A stretch of 64,000 bases of DNA, taken from Apoda limacodes. Lineage: Eukaryota; Arthropoda; Insecta; Lepidoptera; Limacodidae. Shown piece after piece: positions 54,530 through 64,000 of the stretch (position 1 is the first letter of the stretch; every line of letters begins with the position of its first letter). The notes below the pieces were generated by a model. It was given only the letters and a program-made list of their open reading frames with translations. It did not search any database and was not told the origin of the DNA. The DNA lies in NCBI GenBank assembly GCA_946406115.1, contig OX291542.1:37343321-37407320 (forward strand). The letters are read 5' to 3'. The translations under genes and the position numbers were made by a program.

Positions 54530-55950
54530 TTGTTTGGAATTAGGATATTACATACTTTCGCAGACCAAATATAAATCTTATGCATACATTTTGAAGAAGC
54601 TCAAGTTTATCAAGCTGCTCCTCGGTGAGATCAAGATAGCATAGATAGATCTGTATAGTCGAAAATAGGAAGAAGTAGTGATTGAGTAAGTGTAATTTTA
54701 GTAGGGATGGGTAGGAAGTTACGTAATGTACCCAAAGATTTCGCAGCAACAAATATTTGTTTGCTAACTTCTTTAACTTGTGAACCCAACGATAGTCTTT
54801 CGTCGAAGACTATACCCGAGGTTTTATGGAACAACAAACCCATTATATGGAACAGGCACTTTATTTACATAGACTAATGGCAGTTGTTATCTATCGATTT
54901 TGGCGATAAGTCTCTTACTCCCCACGATGATGACTTGTGTTTTATTTGGATTTACAATTTGGCCATGAGACTCACTCCAGTTAACGATGCAAGAGAGGTT
55001 CTGATTAAGTACCTCAAAAGCATTTGATAACCCATCGATGGAAGCTTGCGAGTATATTTGAAGATCGTCTGCATAAATATGGTAGAAAGAAGATATATGA
55101 GATGTAATTAGATTAATGAAAACGGCAAAGAGAAGTAGTGACAACACGCCGACCTTGCGGAACGCCAGCACAAGTTTTGCATTAGACAGATAACGTATTA
55201 TCAACCTTAACGCATTGCCGGCGTCCCCGCAAGTAACTATGAAACCAATCCATAACTGTTGGAGATGTTAGGAGAACGAAGTCTAGTTATCAAAATATCA
55301 AGGTCGACCGTACCAAAAGCATTGCTAAAATCTAGCAATGTAATTATGGTGACCCCCCTACTCTCCATACCTTGACGAATGTCATCCTTTATTTTAACAA
55401 GTGCAGTAACCGTACTATGACCAGGACGGAAACCAGATTCAATGGGACTTAAGAAATTATTTTTACCTAAACTAAAAAGATAACTGTTGTTGAACAAGAC
55501 GTTCAAGAACCTTTGATAGGAAGGGAAGGATAGATATAGGTCTTAAATCGGGTAAACGAAGAAGGGCTGGTTTTTTTTGCTATCATCAATGATAAAATTA
55601 GAAGAAAAATGTTGATTGAGGACATTAATATCAATTTCATTAGGAATAGAAGAATGATTAGATTCACCAACTCCTAGTCACTTTAGAAAAGTCCAGACCT
55701 TTGCTGGATTACCGCTTTCTACGGATTTATGGTCGTTGTGCATCCTTACACATCCTATTGCAGCGATTCCTATAAAGCTTGTATTTAGTAAATTTGTTAT
55801 CACATGGGTTACTTTTGTATTTTGCCTTAGCACGATTTATTTTCATCATTAATGCTTTGATCTCATTTATGAGCCATGGAGCAGGAAGATGCTTAACTGT
55901 AGTAATCACTGATAGACCGGGAGATAGTGACAGAAAGTACTGGGTCATTT
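54530..55950 (-). pseudogene. LINE family J: linker and RT, broken
   Basis: From 55950 downward: linker 'KHLPAPWLINEIKALMMKIN'; RT 'IESGFRPGHSTVTALVKIKD', 'ITLLDFSNAFGTVDLDILIT'; after a frame change 'HIYADDLQIYSQA' and 'VNWSESHGQIVNPNKTQVII'; then 'GIVFDERLSLGSQVKEVSKQ' and, in another frame, 'LDLTEEQLDKLELLQNVCIR'. The PQGS motif is damaged ('KVGVLSLLLFAVFIN' frame). At least four frame breaks. CR1/Jockey group; distinct from B although both have YADDLQIY. Confidence 0.75.
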
Positions 55951-56003
55951 GTACCAGTATGGCGGTTCTTCAGGGGTCTAACTACATAATGACGAAAAGA
56001 AAA

Positions 56004-56362
56004 ATGATGGTCGTAGCGCTGGTACCGGCGGCCCAATCGCGTGGGTGTTAGTCTAACGTCTCGGATAAATTACGAGTGTCGAACGATTTGTTCCACAAAA
56101 ATCCTTGTATTTTCCGATAGACCTTAAAAAAAAGTAGGCGGTAGCGTAATGCCATACGTCTCCGGTGTGACAGCCCGCCATACCGACGCAAACACATTAA
56201 TTTTAAAAAACAATTCAACCATTGGTACCAAGCTAATTTTTGCACAGCTAATCATCGTCGAGTAGCTATTTACGAACATCACCATGCCATACTTTTCGGA
56301 CGGTTCCAAATGGCCGCCATACAAGGGAGTTAATTTTTTTTTTTGCAAAACGATTTGTACCA
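56004..56362 (+). repeat. Left inverted terminal repeat of ~3-kb element
   Basis: 'ATGATGGTCGTAGCGCTGGTACCGGCGGCCCAATCGCGTGGGTGTTAG', 'GTCTCGGATAAATTACGAGTGTCGAACGATTTGTTCCACAAAAATCC', 'CGGTAGCGTAATGCCATACG' and 'GCAAAACGATTTGTACCA' occur as reverse complement at 58699-59039, in the mirrored order and over the whole length, with an estimated 85-90 percent identity by eye. Confidence 0.85.
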
Positions 56363-56764
56363 GTATTGCATTTGGATATTTGGAAAGTATTTGATTAAAT
56401 GTGACCGTTATAATTATTGCCATACTTCTAGTAGGGGGAAAATACTTGAAAAACTTATTTAATCGACACGTTTCAAAAATACGACTGTACTGTAAAATAA
56501 TTTTTGACAGCATGGCATCATCATATTCTGTTTGTTTGGATAAAATTCTACCTAAAAAAAATTATTCCAACTTGAACCTTTGGGACGACTGTGAGACTTC
56601 AGCCAAGAAGAAAAAAATTTTTTTTTGACGATTTGTTCCAGTATGGCATTTGGATTTTTGGAATTTATATGGTGCAATGTGACCATTTTTATATTTGCCA
56701 TACTTCTAATAGGGGAAAAAGGGGCACCATACTTGAAAAACTACGACTTGAATCTAACAAAAAA

Positions 56765-58660
56765 AATTTTTTTTTTATACCATAGGTGGCAAACAAGCTT
56801 ACGGCCCGCCTGATGGTAAGCGGCCACCGTAGCCTATGGACGCTTGCAACACCAGGGGTCACTTGCGCGTTGCCGACCCTTCAGAAATCTAATAAATTCT
56901 TTCTTGAAGAACTCCATACTGTAGTCCTTGCAGAAAACCTTGGCAGGGAGCTCATTCCACAACTTAAGCGTTCGCGGGAGGAAGTTTCTCTGAAACCGCA
57001 CTGTAGGCGACCATTTAGGTTCTAAAGTGTCAGAATGAATTCCCTGCCGATGGCGAGCGTTGCGATGGTAGAAAGTAGCCGTGGGCATCATTTCGAACAA
57101 TTCCTCAGAACACAACCCATTGTACAAGCGGTAGAACACACACAGGGAGGCTCAGACTTAAGAGCTCGATACCGCAAGTGAGTTTGGAATCGTCGACAAT
57201 TCTCACAGCCCGTCGTTGAACCGAGTCAAAAGTGCCAAGCTGGTATCTGGGTGCACCCGCCCAGAGATGGCAGCAGTACTCCATATGGGGCCGAACTTGC
57301 GATTTGTAAAGTAACAACCTTTGTCCCGACGTGAAGTACTGCTTCGCTCTGTTGAGTACACCAAGTTTTTTGGACGCCAGCTTCACCTTATCTTGTAAAT
57401 GATCTCGGAACTGAACGTCGCTGGAGATGTCGACACCAAGGATCCCAATGCTCTTGGAGATGGAGAGGAGGGTGTTCTATAATTGTGGGACTACAGTGAA
57501 TGGAGTTTTCTTAGCGGTGAACGCGCACACTTGTGTCTTTTTAGGGTTGAATCGGACCAAGTTTACCCGTCTCCAGTCAGAGACCTTGGACAGTGTGGTC
57601 TAGATTTGAGACACAAGTTCTCCGCGGTTTACCTCCACAACGAAACGAGGGATGTTTGCACGAACCGTGTAATAAGCGTCTTCAGTACTGTCATCTGCAT
57701 AGCAATGTATGTTGATGTCCAACATGTCATTGATATGCAGTAGAAACAGCGTAGGAGACAGCACAGAGCCTTGCGGGGACACCAGCATTAATGTCCATGC
57801 TATCAGAGCAACTACCGTCAACTACGCTTCGTATGCGTCTGCCGGACAAAAAGCTAGCCACCCATTTGCACAAACCCTCGGGCACTCCGTAAGATGGCAA
57901 CTTCGATAAAAGACCCCGGTGCCAGACCCGATCGAACGCCTTCGCTATGTCCAGGCTACATGCCAATGCCTCCTCCTGACTCTCAATGGCTAGTGACCAT
58001 CGGTGTGTGAGATACACTAGAAGGTCACCAGTCGAGCGACCGTGGCGAAAGCCATATTGACGGTCACTGACCAGGTCGTGTACTTCTAGGTATCTTAGAA
58101 GCTGTATGTTGATCACACGCTCCATCACCTTGGAGAGGAGAGAGGTAATAGCGATAGGCCTGTAATTCGATGGATCTGATCTATCGTCCTTTTTGGAAAC
58201 CGGGTGCACATTCGCAGTCTTCCATTAAGACGGTAGTCGCCCACCTATTTTGCCGATGAATTGGAATTTTGCTCTGGCAGTTGCTTTCTTACTGAACCTC
58301 GAGGCAGCATTTAATTTGCGTTTTAACTCAGAAATATTCGGATCCTTATTATTACGAGCCGTGGTCCAAGCCGCATATGCAGTTTGCTTAAGAATTTTAA
58401 CTTTTCTGCAAGACCTATTAAACCACGGTCGTTTTTTGACGCCGGCAGCTACTTGCGGGTCAGGAATATAGCATTCCATACCAGCAAGGCTTGTCTCAGT
58501 GACTGCGGCTGCCAGCTGAGAGCATCCATAGGTGAGAGCAAATTCATGAGCAGATATCCCAGCATAGTTATTGGTTCGAGAACTGAGCCACTTACGATGG
58601 TGGGCGTTAAAGTCTCCCAAAATAACTAGTTCCACTGTGGGATTTTGCTCTAGAACTATT
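56765..58660 (-). pseudogene. LINE family A, copy 7: endonuclease, RT, tail (most complete A copy)
   Basis: In element order from 58660: 'LVILGDFNAHHRKWLSSRTN', then an internal deletion of the mid-endonuclease ('YGCSQL' joins 'AAAVTETSLAG'), linker 'KKRPWFNRSCRKVKILKQTA' and 'ASRFSKKATARAKFQFIGKI'. 58209-57727: 'NYRPIAITSLLSKVMERVIN', 'RQYGFRHGRSTGDLLVYL', 'ACSLDIAKAFDRVWHRGLLS'. PQGS and catalytic 'HCYADDSTEDAYY' lie at 57821-57600 after a frame change. 57386-57105: 'LLLYKSQVRPHMEYCCHLWA'. 57139-56834: C-terminus. The tail ends in a T-run at 56765-56779. Dead by frameshifts and deletion. It lies inside the inverted-repeat element, so it is younger than that element. Confidence 0.85.
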
Positions 58661-58698
58661 TATGATCTGATAGAAACTGTTAAAAAAAAATTTCAAGG

Positions 58699-59039
58699 TG
58701 GTACAAATCGTTTTGCAAAAAAAAAATTACTCCCTTGCGGCGGTAAAGTATGGCATGGTGATGTTCGTGAATGGCTCTCGACGATGATTAGCTGTGCAAA
58801 AATTAGCTTGGTGCAAATGGTTGAATTGTTTTTTTAAATTAATGTGTTTGCGTCGGTATAGCGGGCTGTAAGTCACACCGGAGAAGTATGGCATTACGCT
58901 ACTGCCTACTTTTTTTTAAGGACTATCGGAAAATTCCAGGATTTTTGTGGAAGAAATCGTTCGACACTCGTAATTTATCCGAGACGTTCGACTAACACCC
59001 ACGCGATTGGGCCGCCGGTACCAGTGCTATGACCATCAT
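58699..59039 (-). repeat. Right inverted terminal repeat of ~3-kb element
   Basis: Reverse complement of 56004-56362. Begins 'TGGTACAAATCGTTTTGCAAAAAA' and ends 'GGGCCGCCGGTACCAGTGCTATGACCATCAT'. About 18 bp shorter than the left arm through small indels. Confidence 0.85.
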
Positions 59040-61097
59040 ATAATCATGATAATGTGGAAGCTATCATCGCTGTTCAATCCGTCGTCAGAACAAGAAAAAA
59101 AAAGTTATCGCCATTTAAGCTAAAATTATCATTATCACTATATGTGACGATTTATATATATAAATATAAATAGAACTATAATTTCAATACTATATTAAAC
59201 TAGATTGTAAATAAAATACAAAAAATAAAAAAGTATATATATAAATACTTACATAAGTTCGATACTCCACCTGCCAGCTATCTTACATTAAAGCTTGTTA
59301 ATTCATAAGGTAGAACTAGTTTTAAAATATACTTTCTACAAAGTAAGGTTCGTCACATTGCCAACATTTAACTTACCTACTAAGTATTTTACGAACTAAT
59401 AGAAGTAGTCACTGTGTCGAGACTAATTCCTCAGGGAAAAATAGATGAAAATATACGTGAAGTCCGTAAATACAATTTATTTTTAGTTTTATGTAAAATC
59501 ACTATTCACAATTTAACAATTTGAAATTCTATTACTCCATACTCAATTGCACTTTATTCCGTTTTCGAATTTATCAGTTTTGCCGTCTTTTTCTTATCTA
59601 GACGAGCGTATCGTAGTTTTTCTTTCGGGTCTACTGTATTGTTGCAAATATCAATTAATCGTAATATGGTGTAAAATTCGCTAGTTTTAAGCAGTCTATT
59701 CCATTACCATTTTTTTCCGATTAAGAAATTAAAAACCAATATGGCCAAAATGGCCAATCCGCAGAATCAATATAGCAGTGATCACCTAACAAAATACTTG
59801 CACTCAGGTACCTGTTGGGAGGGTTTAAGACAGAACCCACAACTCATGAAATTATTTTTTTTTGGGCAAATAAAACCCCCCTCTTATTAAAGCTCGTGCG
59901 GTAAATTCCTCTTCTAATTTTACATCTCCTTAATTCCTGTTACTCGCCGAACTTGATGCACACCAAAAAGATTATTTCCTATTCATTTTTGGTAAAAATA
60001 CAAATTAACATGTATCTCGGAGATAATCTCCAAAAGACTGACTTCGAATATTTTCCATCTGTCACTCTTTTAAATATCAGATTTAAAAATCTGTAGAAGT
60101 AAATAAGTTTGACATTTCATGCCTGTATGGATATAGAATTTCACAATAATTTTGACATAAACACGTAAAAGGTGATCTAAAGCGTAATGTAAATAACACA
60201 CTAAAAATTACAAATTAAAATAATTCACTCGCTACAACTGGCAAATGTGTGTGGTATCCAAGTCACAAAGAAAAAGAAAAAAAAATGTAAGCTAGCTGTA
60301 AAAAAACGAAACAAAATTGAAGGTTATTTCTTTCCTAAGTAAAAATAATTATTCTATGATTTCAAAAGTGGCTAAAGATTTAAGTGTAAGTTGGAAAAAA
60401 GATTTAAAGTGATTGCAGTGCAAAGGTCGCATAGCATACAAAAAAAACTTATGAGTTTGCAGTTACAGTTGCTAATGAAATAAATTTATTTAAATATTAT
60501 TATTTTAACTATGTAAGTATCTCACATAATTTGTAATATATAATTGTAGATTATAGCGTAACTGCAAGTTCTACTTGCTATTAATACTTATAAATTCGGT
60601 AAAGTCTAGTCGTAATAGGTATTTAAACCTTCACAAAAAACATTTAATGATAACACTAAAACAGAAATAATCCATACTTATTACTTGTTATCCAACAAAA
60701 ACATCAACAGAGTTACAATATAGCTGCACTATTCATGCACGCGTAGTTACATATCGCGTCATCCTTGTCTTTACTCAAGGTTACTGCCAAGCTACATTGG
60801 CTCATAAACAACTCAAATTAAGGACTGTTTTGTTCTGGCTTTGGTTTGGCAGCTTCGCACAATTTTTTTTTTAATCATTGTGAAAGGCGTGGATTCAAGA
60901 CCTTTAACCTAGCAAAACAACAATGAATAGCATTGACAACTTGAAGGATGGTGCAACCCAAATTGCTGAATTGTAACGATTAAAGTAAAAGTAATTGTCA
61001 AAGTTATTTTTAACAATTACTTTAACAATCGTTTTGGTGTAATCTAGCAATTGTTGATGCGTCGTCGTAGTGTTGATAGAGTTCTGTCCGGGTGCAG
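59040..61097. other. Intron 6, last part: nothing recognised
   Basis: About 2 kb of AT-rich sequence without ORFs longer than a few dozen codons or repeats matched elsewhere in the window. The only longer minus frame (60904-61236) is the antisense shadow of exon 7. Confidence 0.5.
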
Positions 61098-61258
61098 GTG
61101 GGCGTCGCGCGGCGGGCCCGCCACACACATCGCGCTGGGCGCGTCGGCCGCGCTGCAGCCCGCATCCCAGCTGCAGGACAAACAGCGCGCCTTCGCGCTT
61201 TACATAGACTTCCTCAGGGCTACCGGACTCTGGCATCGACTCTCGCTTGTCACCAACG
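61098..61258 (+). CDS. Nup133: Nup133 exon 7 (helical domain)
   Basis: Acceptor 'CCGGGTGCAG' (61088-61097), donor GTAATC (61259). Phase 2 in, 1 out. It starts by completing '..DPRW', then 'ASRGGPATHIALG', 'LQPASQLQDKQRAFALYIDF' and 'LRATGLWHRLSLVTN'. Family members have 'SDPRWAE', 'SLIILHQLEDK..AH.F...F' and a closing '..VGLFGRLG' at the same positions, so the order of landmarks is conserved. 161 bp, GC-rich. Confidence 0.92.
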
Positions 61259-62069
61259 GTAATCTATCACTCATTTATATTACCGATCTGATGAAAACCG
61301 ATCAAGAGTCAGCCTCGGGCACTAAGTACATAGCTAATTGATGCAATGGCTAATAAATTATAGCCAGCGAATATTTTACTATTGTAAAAAAGTAGGCGCG
61401 CAGAAAGTTTTTAATTACGAAACAACATAGTATAGTTGAGCTATTTCTTATTATTAGTTGTTTGTCTCCACGATCACGCAAAGTTTGAAGCGTGTGTTTA
61501 ATGTTATAAAGTTGCTATTGCAATAGAGCCAAAACAAAAATCAGTGAATAAATCTGTCTCAAGTAGAGCAAAAACAATTTTTTGATTTCTTATTATTTGT
61601 TGAGAAATCCACCATATTTGATTTTAAAAGATAGCTCTTCAAAAGTTGGATAGACAGACATACAGACAGTGCAGGCTTAGTTATAGGATTCCGTTGGCAT
61701 TCTTACGGAAACTTAAAAATGAAAAGCACTAGACTTGTGTATATTCTCATGTTGAACTCTTATTGTAAAACTTGTTTGCATGTTTTGCTGTATACTATTA
61801 CTATACAATAATACTTAGCTTAAAGCTCAATAGTTCGATTGAACGCGCTAATCTCTGGTTGGCTTCGAAAAATTGTTTTTGCATTTGATAGAACAACTCT
61901 TAAGGAAGGTTTATAGTTTATAGGCTATATTACTTCACTCCGTTGCCCTTCGGAGTGAATCAGTAAATTAAACGGTGAGAATATAATAAGAATTATATAA
62001 TAATAAAAATATAACGTGTATTTTAATGGTGGCAGGGCAGTGTGACTATAGCGTAGTAGTGTTGCGCAG
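61259..62069 (+). other. Nup133 intron 7
   Basis: 811-bp intron. 61560-61720 ('AGATAGCTCTTCAAAAGTTGG', 'GACAGACATACAGACAGTGC', 'AGTTATAGGATTCCG', 'TACGGAAACTTA') looks like a decayed copy of the distal part of repeat K ('...GGACGGACAGCGGAGTCTTAGTAATAGGGTTC...GTACGGAACCCTAAA'). The rest is AT-rich. Confidence 0.5.
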
Positions 62070-62209
62070 AGAGCGGCGAGGGCGGAGGCGGGTGCCGCAG
62101 CACGGTGGCCGCGCTGGCCGCGCTCGCGGAGCGGCTGGCGGGGGCGCGGGCGCTGTTAGCGCTGCGAGAGGGCCAGTACGCGCCGCTCATCGATGCTGCC
62201 GTGCAACAG
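62070..62209 (+). CDS. Nup133: Nup133 exon 8 (helical domain), last visible exon
   Basis: Acceptor 'GTGTTGCGCAG' (ends 62069), donor GTCAAC (62210, a weak donor). Phase 1 in (G|AG, Glu), 0 out. It reads 'ESGEGGGGCRSTVAALAALA', 'ERLAGARALLALREGQYAPL' and 'IDAAVQQ'. This parallels '[34 protein letters not shown]' region of vertebrate Nup133: heptad-like Ala/Leu helices followed by L(I/V)(D/N)xA. The Gly-rich start is less conserved. The next expected segment (..LTP.D.FFREVS..) does not appear before 64000, so the gene continues to the right. Confidence 0.85.
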
Positions 62210-62324
62210 GTCAACTACTTGATACCTACTCACAAATATGTACTTCATGTCAATCTTGTCAATAATTAACATTATCAAAAATAGATCAGCTTAGATTTAA
62301 AAGCTTTGGATTTACGCTTTTGTC

Positions 62325-62620
62325 GTTTTTTTTATACCACCACTAAGGTGGTAAGCAAGCTTGCGGTCCGCCTGATGGTAAACGGTCACCGCAGCCTATA
62401 AACGCTTGCAACACCTGGGGCATCACTCGCGCGTTGTCGACCCTTTAAAAATCTAATACTGTAGTCCTCAGAAAAAACCTTGGTAGGGAGCTCATTGCAC
62501 AACCAAAGCGTTCGCGGGAGGAAGTTTCTTTGAAACCGCACTGTATGTGACTATTTAGGTTCTAAGTTGTGAGGATGAACTCCCTGCCGATGGCGAGCGG
62601 TGCTGTGGAAGAAAGTAGAA
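62325..62620 (-). mobile_element. LINE family A, copy 8: C-terminus and tail
   Basis: 'TTTTTTTTATACCACCACTAAGGTGGTAAGCAAGC', 'GTCCGCCTGATGGTAAACGGTCACCGCAGCC', 'CGTTCGCGGGAGGAAGTTTC' and 'CCGATGGCGAGCGGTG' match copies 5-7. About 30 bp of the usual sequence are missing around 62453. 5' end near 62620, then unrelated sequence. Confidence 0.8.
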
Positions 62621-62716
62621 CAAAGTTGTTTGTTGCCAGAGCATTTTCAGGATTCACTGCGCGGACAGCGGAGGACCGGCAGTGTTGGTTGTTGCCATCC
62701 ACGCTTTATTCTGACG

Positions 62717-62850
62717 TTACTTATTTCCGAAAATCTGGTCTGAATTACAGTTGAAGTTGATGTCTAAGTATCTAATAGTTTATAACACACTTCAATTGCA
62801 TGACACCAACTTCGAACTGTAATTCAGATAAGATTTTTGTAAATAAGTAA
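62717..62850. mobile_element. 134-bp imperfect hairpin (MITE-like)
   Basis: The arms 62717-62764 ('TTACTTATTTCCGAAAATCTGGTCTGAATTACAGTTGAAGTTGATGTC') and 62802-62850 are near-perfect reverse complements of each other, with a ~37-nt loop. No coding sequence. Too short for most autonomous relations to be visible. 62851-63159 is AT-rich with nothing recognised. Confidence 0.6.
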
Positions 62851-63159
62851 TTATTTTTAGCCGGTTTTTTTTGGTTCTCAAAGTTTAAATTTTTTACTTT
62901 TGAGTGACTAAACCCTTTTTTTTCTCGTACACTAAAAACATCCGTACTCGTAACAACATTTTATACAATCATCAACATAAAAGTTACAAATTAACATCAA
63001 TTTTATAAAAGTTTAAGTTTTAAATTTGGGAAAAACTGGGAAGTATATCCTTTTAAATAAAAAAGAGTTTCTCGAATCGGTAGAAGCGCCTTCGAGTAAT
63101 CGGGAAACATACATAAAAAAATTTCGACGATTTGAGAACCTTCTTCTTTTATGATGTTT

Positions 63160-64000
63160 CAAAGGGCGATAGATCAGATCCGTCGAATAACAGGCATTAG
63201 TATGTAGCCTGGACATAGCAAAGGCGTTCGATCGGGTCTGGCACCGGGGTCTTCTATCGAAGGTACCATCTTACGGAGTGCCCGAGGATTTTTGCAAATG
63301 GGTGGCTAGCTTCTTGTCCGGCAGACGCATACGAACCGTAGTTGACGGTAATTGCTCTAATAGCATGGACATTAATGCTGGTGACCCGCAAGGCTCTGTG
63401 CTGTCTCCTACGCTGTTTCTACCGCATATCAATGACATATTGGACATCAACAACATACATTGCTATGCAGATGACAGTACTGGAGACGCTTATTACACGG
63501 GTCGTGCAAGCATTTCTCGTTCCGTTGTGGAGAAATAAACGTGAAGAACTTGTGTCTCAAATCGAGACCACTGTGTCCAAGGTCTTTGACTTGGGCGGGA
63601 AAACATGGTCCGATTCAACCCTACAAAGACACAAGTCTGCGCGTTCACCGCTAAGAAAACCCCATTTACTGTAGACCCACAATTCCAGAACACTCCCCTC
63701 TCCATCTTCAAGAGTATTGGGATCCTTGGTGTTGACATCCTCAGCGATGTTCAGTTCCGAGATCATTTGCAAGACAAAGTGAAGCTGGCGTCCAAAAAAC
63801 TTGGTGTGCTAAACAGAGCGTCGCAGTACTTCACGACGGGGCAAAATTTGCTGTCTTGCAAGTGGCAAGTTCGGTCTCATATGGAGTACTCCTGCGCGTG
63901 CACCCGGATACCAGCTTGGCCCTTTTGATTCGGTTCAACGACGGGCTGTGAGAACTGTCGATGTTCCCAAACTCACTTGCCGTGTCGAGCCCTTAAGTCT
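63160..64000 (+). pseudogene. LINE family A, copy 9: RT fragment, cut by window edge
   Basis: Starts 'AAGGGCGATAGATCAGATCCGTCGAATAACAGGC' (the GDRSDPSN motif), then jumps at about 63194 to the 'ACSLDIAKAFDRVWHRGLLS' segment: roughly 170 bp of RT between NYRPI and AFDRV are deleted relative to copy 1. Continues 'VASFLSGRRIRTVVDGNCSN', 'DPQGSVLSPTLFLPHINDIL' (usual VPQGS, Val to Asp), 'HCYADDSTGDAYYTGRA' and, after a stop near 63537 and a frame change, 'FNPTKTQVCAFTAKKTPFTV', 'LGVLNRASQYFTTGQ'. It runs off the right edge. Confidence 0.85.

Larger units (their letters stand above)
56004..59039. mobile_element. ~3.0-kb element with ~350-bp inverted ends, carrying a nested LINE
   Basis: Two long inverted repeats (56004-56362 and 58699-59039) enclose an interior of which 56765-58660 is a minus-strand LINE A copy. 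Without the LINE the element would be about 1.1 kb. The remaining interior (56349-56764) consists of a tandem pair of related ~110-bp blocks 280 bp apart ('ACGATTTGTACCAGTATTGCATTTGG...GCCATACTTCTAGTAGGGG' at 56349 and 'ACGATTTGTTCCAGTATGGCATTTGG...GCCATACTTCTAATAGGGG' at 56629). No transposase frame. This is a foldback-like or long-TIR MITE architecture; superfamily unknown. 'ATTTGTACCAGTATGGCGG' also occurs just outside at about 55949. Confidence 0.75.

Noticed and set aside
1..64000. CRISPR arrays, prophage, plasmid or bacterial operons
   Set aside because: The only tandem arrays have no spacers, genes contain introns, and all larger coding regions are eukaryotic retroelements or Nup133.

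Overview
The window is nuclear DNA of an insect, most likely a moth or butterfly (Lepidoptera). The evidence is the density and type of the retroelements: Ty3/Gypsy, BEL/Pao, RTE, Jockey and CR1/Jockey-group LINEs, Helitron-like and MITE-like repeats. Several of them carry sequences I recognise as typical of lepidopteran genomes, such as a LINE tail reading 'GGCAAACAAGC...CGCCTGATGGTAAGCG'. There are no prokaryotic operons, rRNA or intact tRNA genes and no CRISPR array.

One host gene runs on the + strand through the right two thirds: eight consecutive internal exons of the nuclear-pore scaffold gene Nup133 (23122-23308, 27647-27766, 34455-34610, 43840-43996, 49288-49375, 49514-49737, 61098-61258, 62070-62209). 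Every junction has AG acceptor and GT donor, and phases agree at all seven joins (1,1,1,2,0,2,1). Together they give an uninterrupted 411-codon stretch covering the later part of the N-terminal beta-propeller and the start of the helical domain. The first exons and the C-terminal half lie outside the window.

Left flank (1-23055), layers of dead transposons: Gypsy Gag-Pol (1-1773, -); BEL/Pao Gag-Pol (2215-4705, -); a Gag-like scrap (5471-5655, -); LINE family B (6239-8830, +); LINE family A (8834-11275, +); two arrays of a ~78-bp satellite (11897-12295, 12839-13615) interrupted by and bounded by RT fragments; a Helitron-like element with a tandemly duplicated end (13680-14595); an RTE element nested in a LINE A copy (14818-16815); repeat E (17025-17650); a chimera of two LINEs plus a PHD-type ORF1 (17660-19765); and a nearly intact LINE C ORF2 (20521-23055) ending about 65 bp from the first visible Nup133 exon.

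Introns of Nup133: intron 1 holds a LINE A tail, Helitron/MITE-like repeats and a ~265-bp MITE. Intron 2 holds LINE G, LINE H and an inverted pair of repeat K. Intron 3 holds a second Gypsy element lacking its RT core, a LINE C relative, a 6 x 21-bp minisatellite grown out of a LINE B 3' end, and a LINE A fragment ending about 25 bp before exon 4. Intron 4 holds a decayed RTE and a Jockey element. Intron 5 is only 138 bp. Intron 6 (11.4 kb) holds LINE B, LINE J and a ~3-kb element with ~350-bp inverted ends into which a LINE A copy has inserted. Past exon 8 there are two more LINE A fragments and a hairpin element.

No transposon coding region here looks fully functional. The most intact is LINE C at 20825-23045, broken by one homopolymer frameshift and lacking its 5' half. 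LINE family letters (A-J) and repeat letters (E, K) are my own labels for copies that match each other within this window; clade names are from motif recognition and were not tested phylogenetically.
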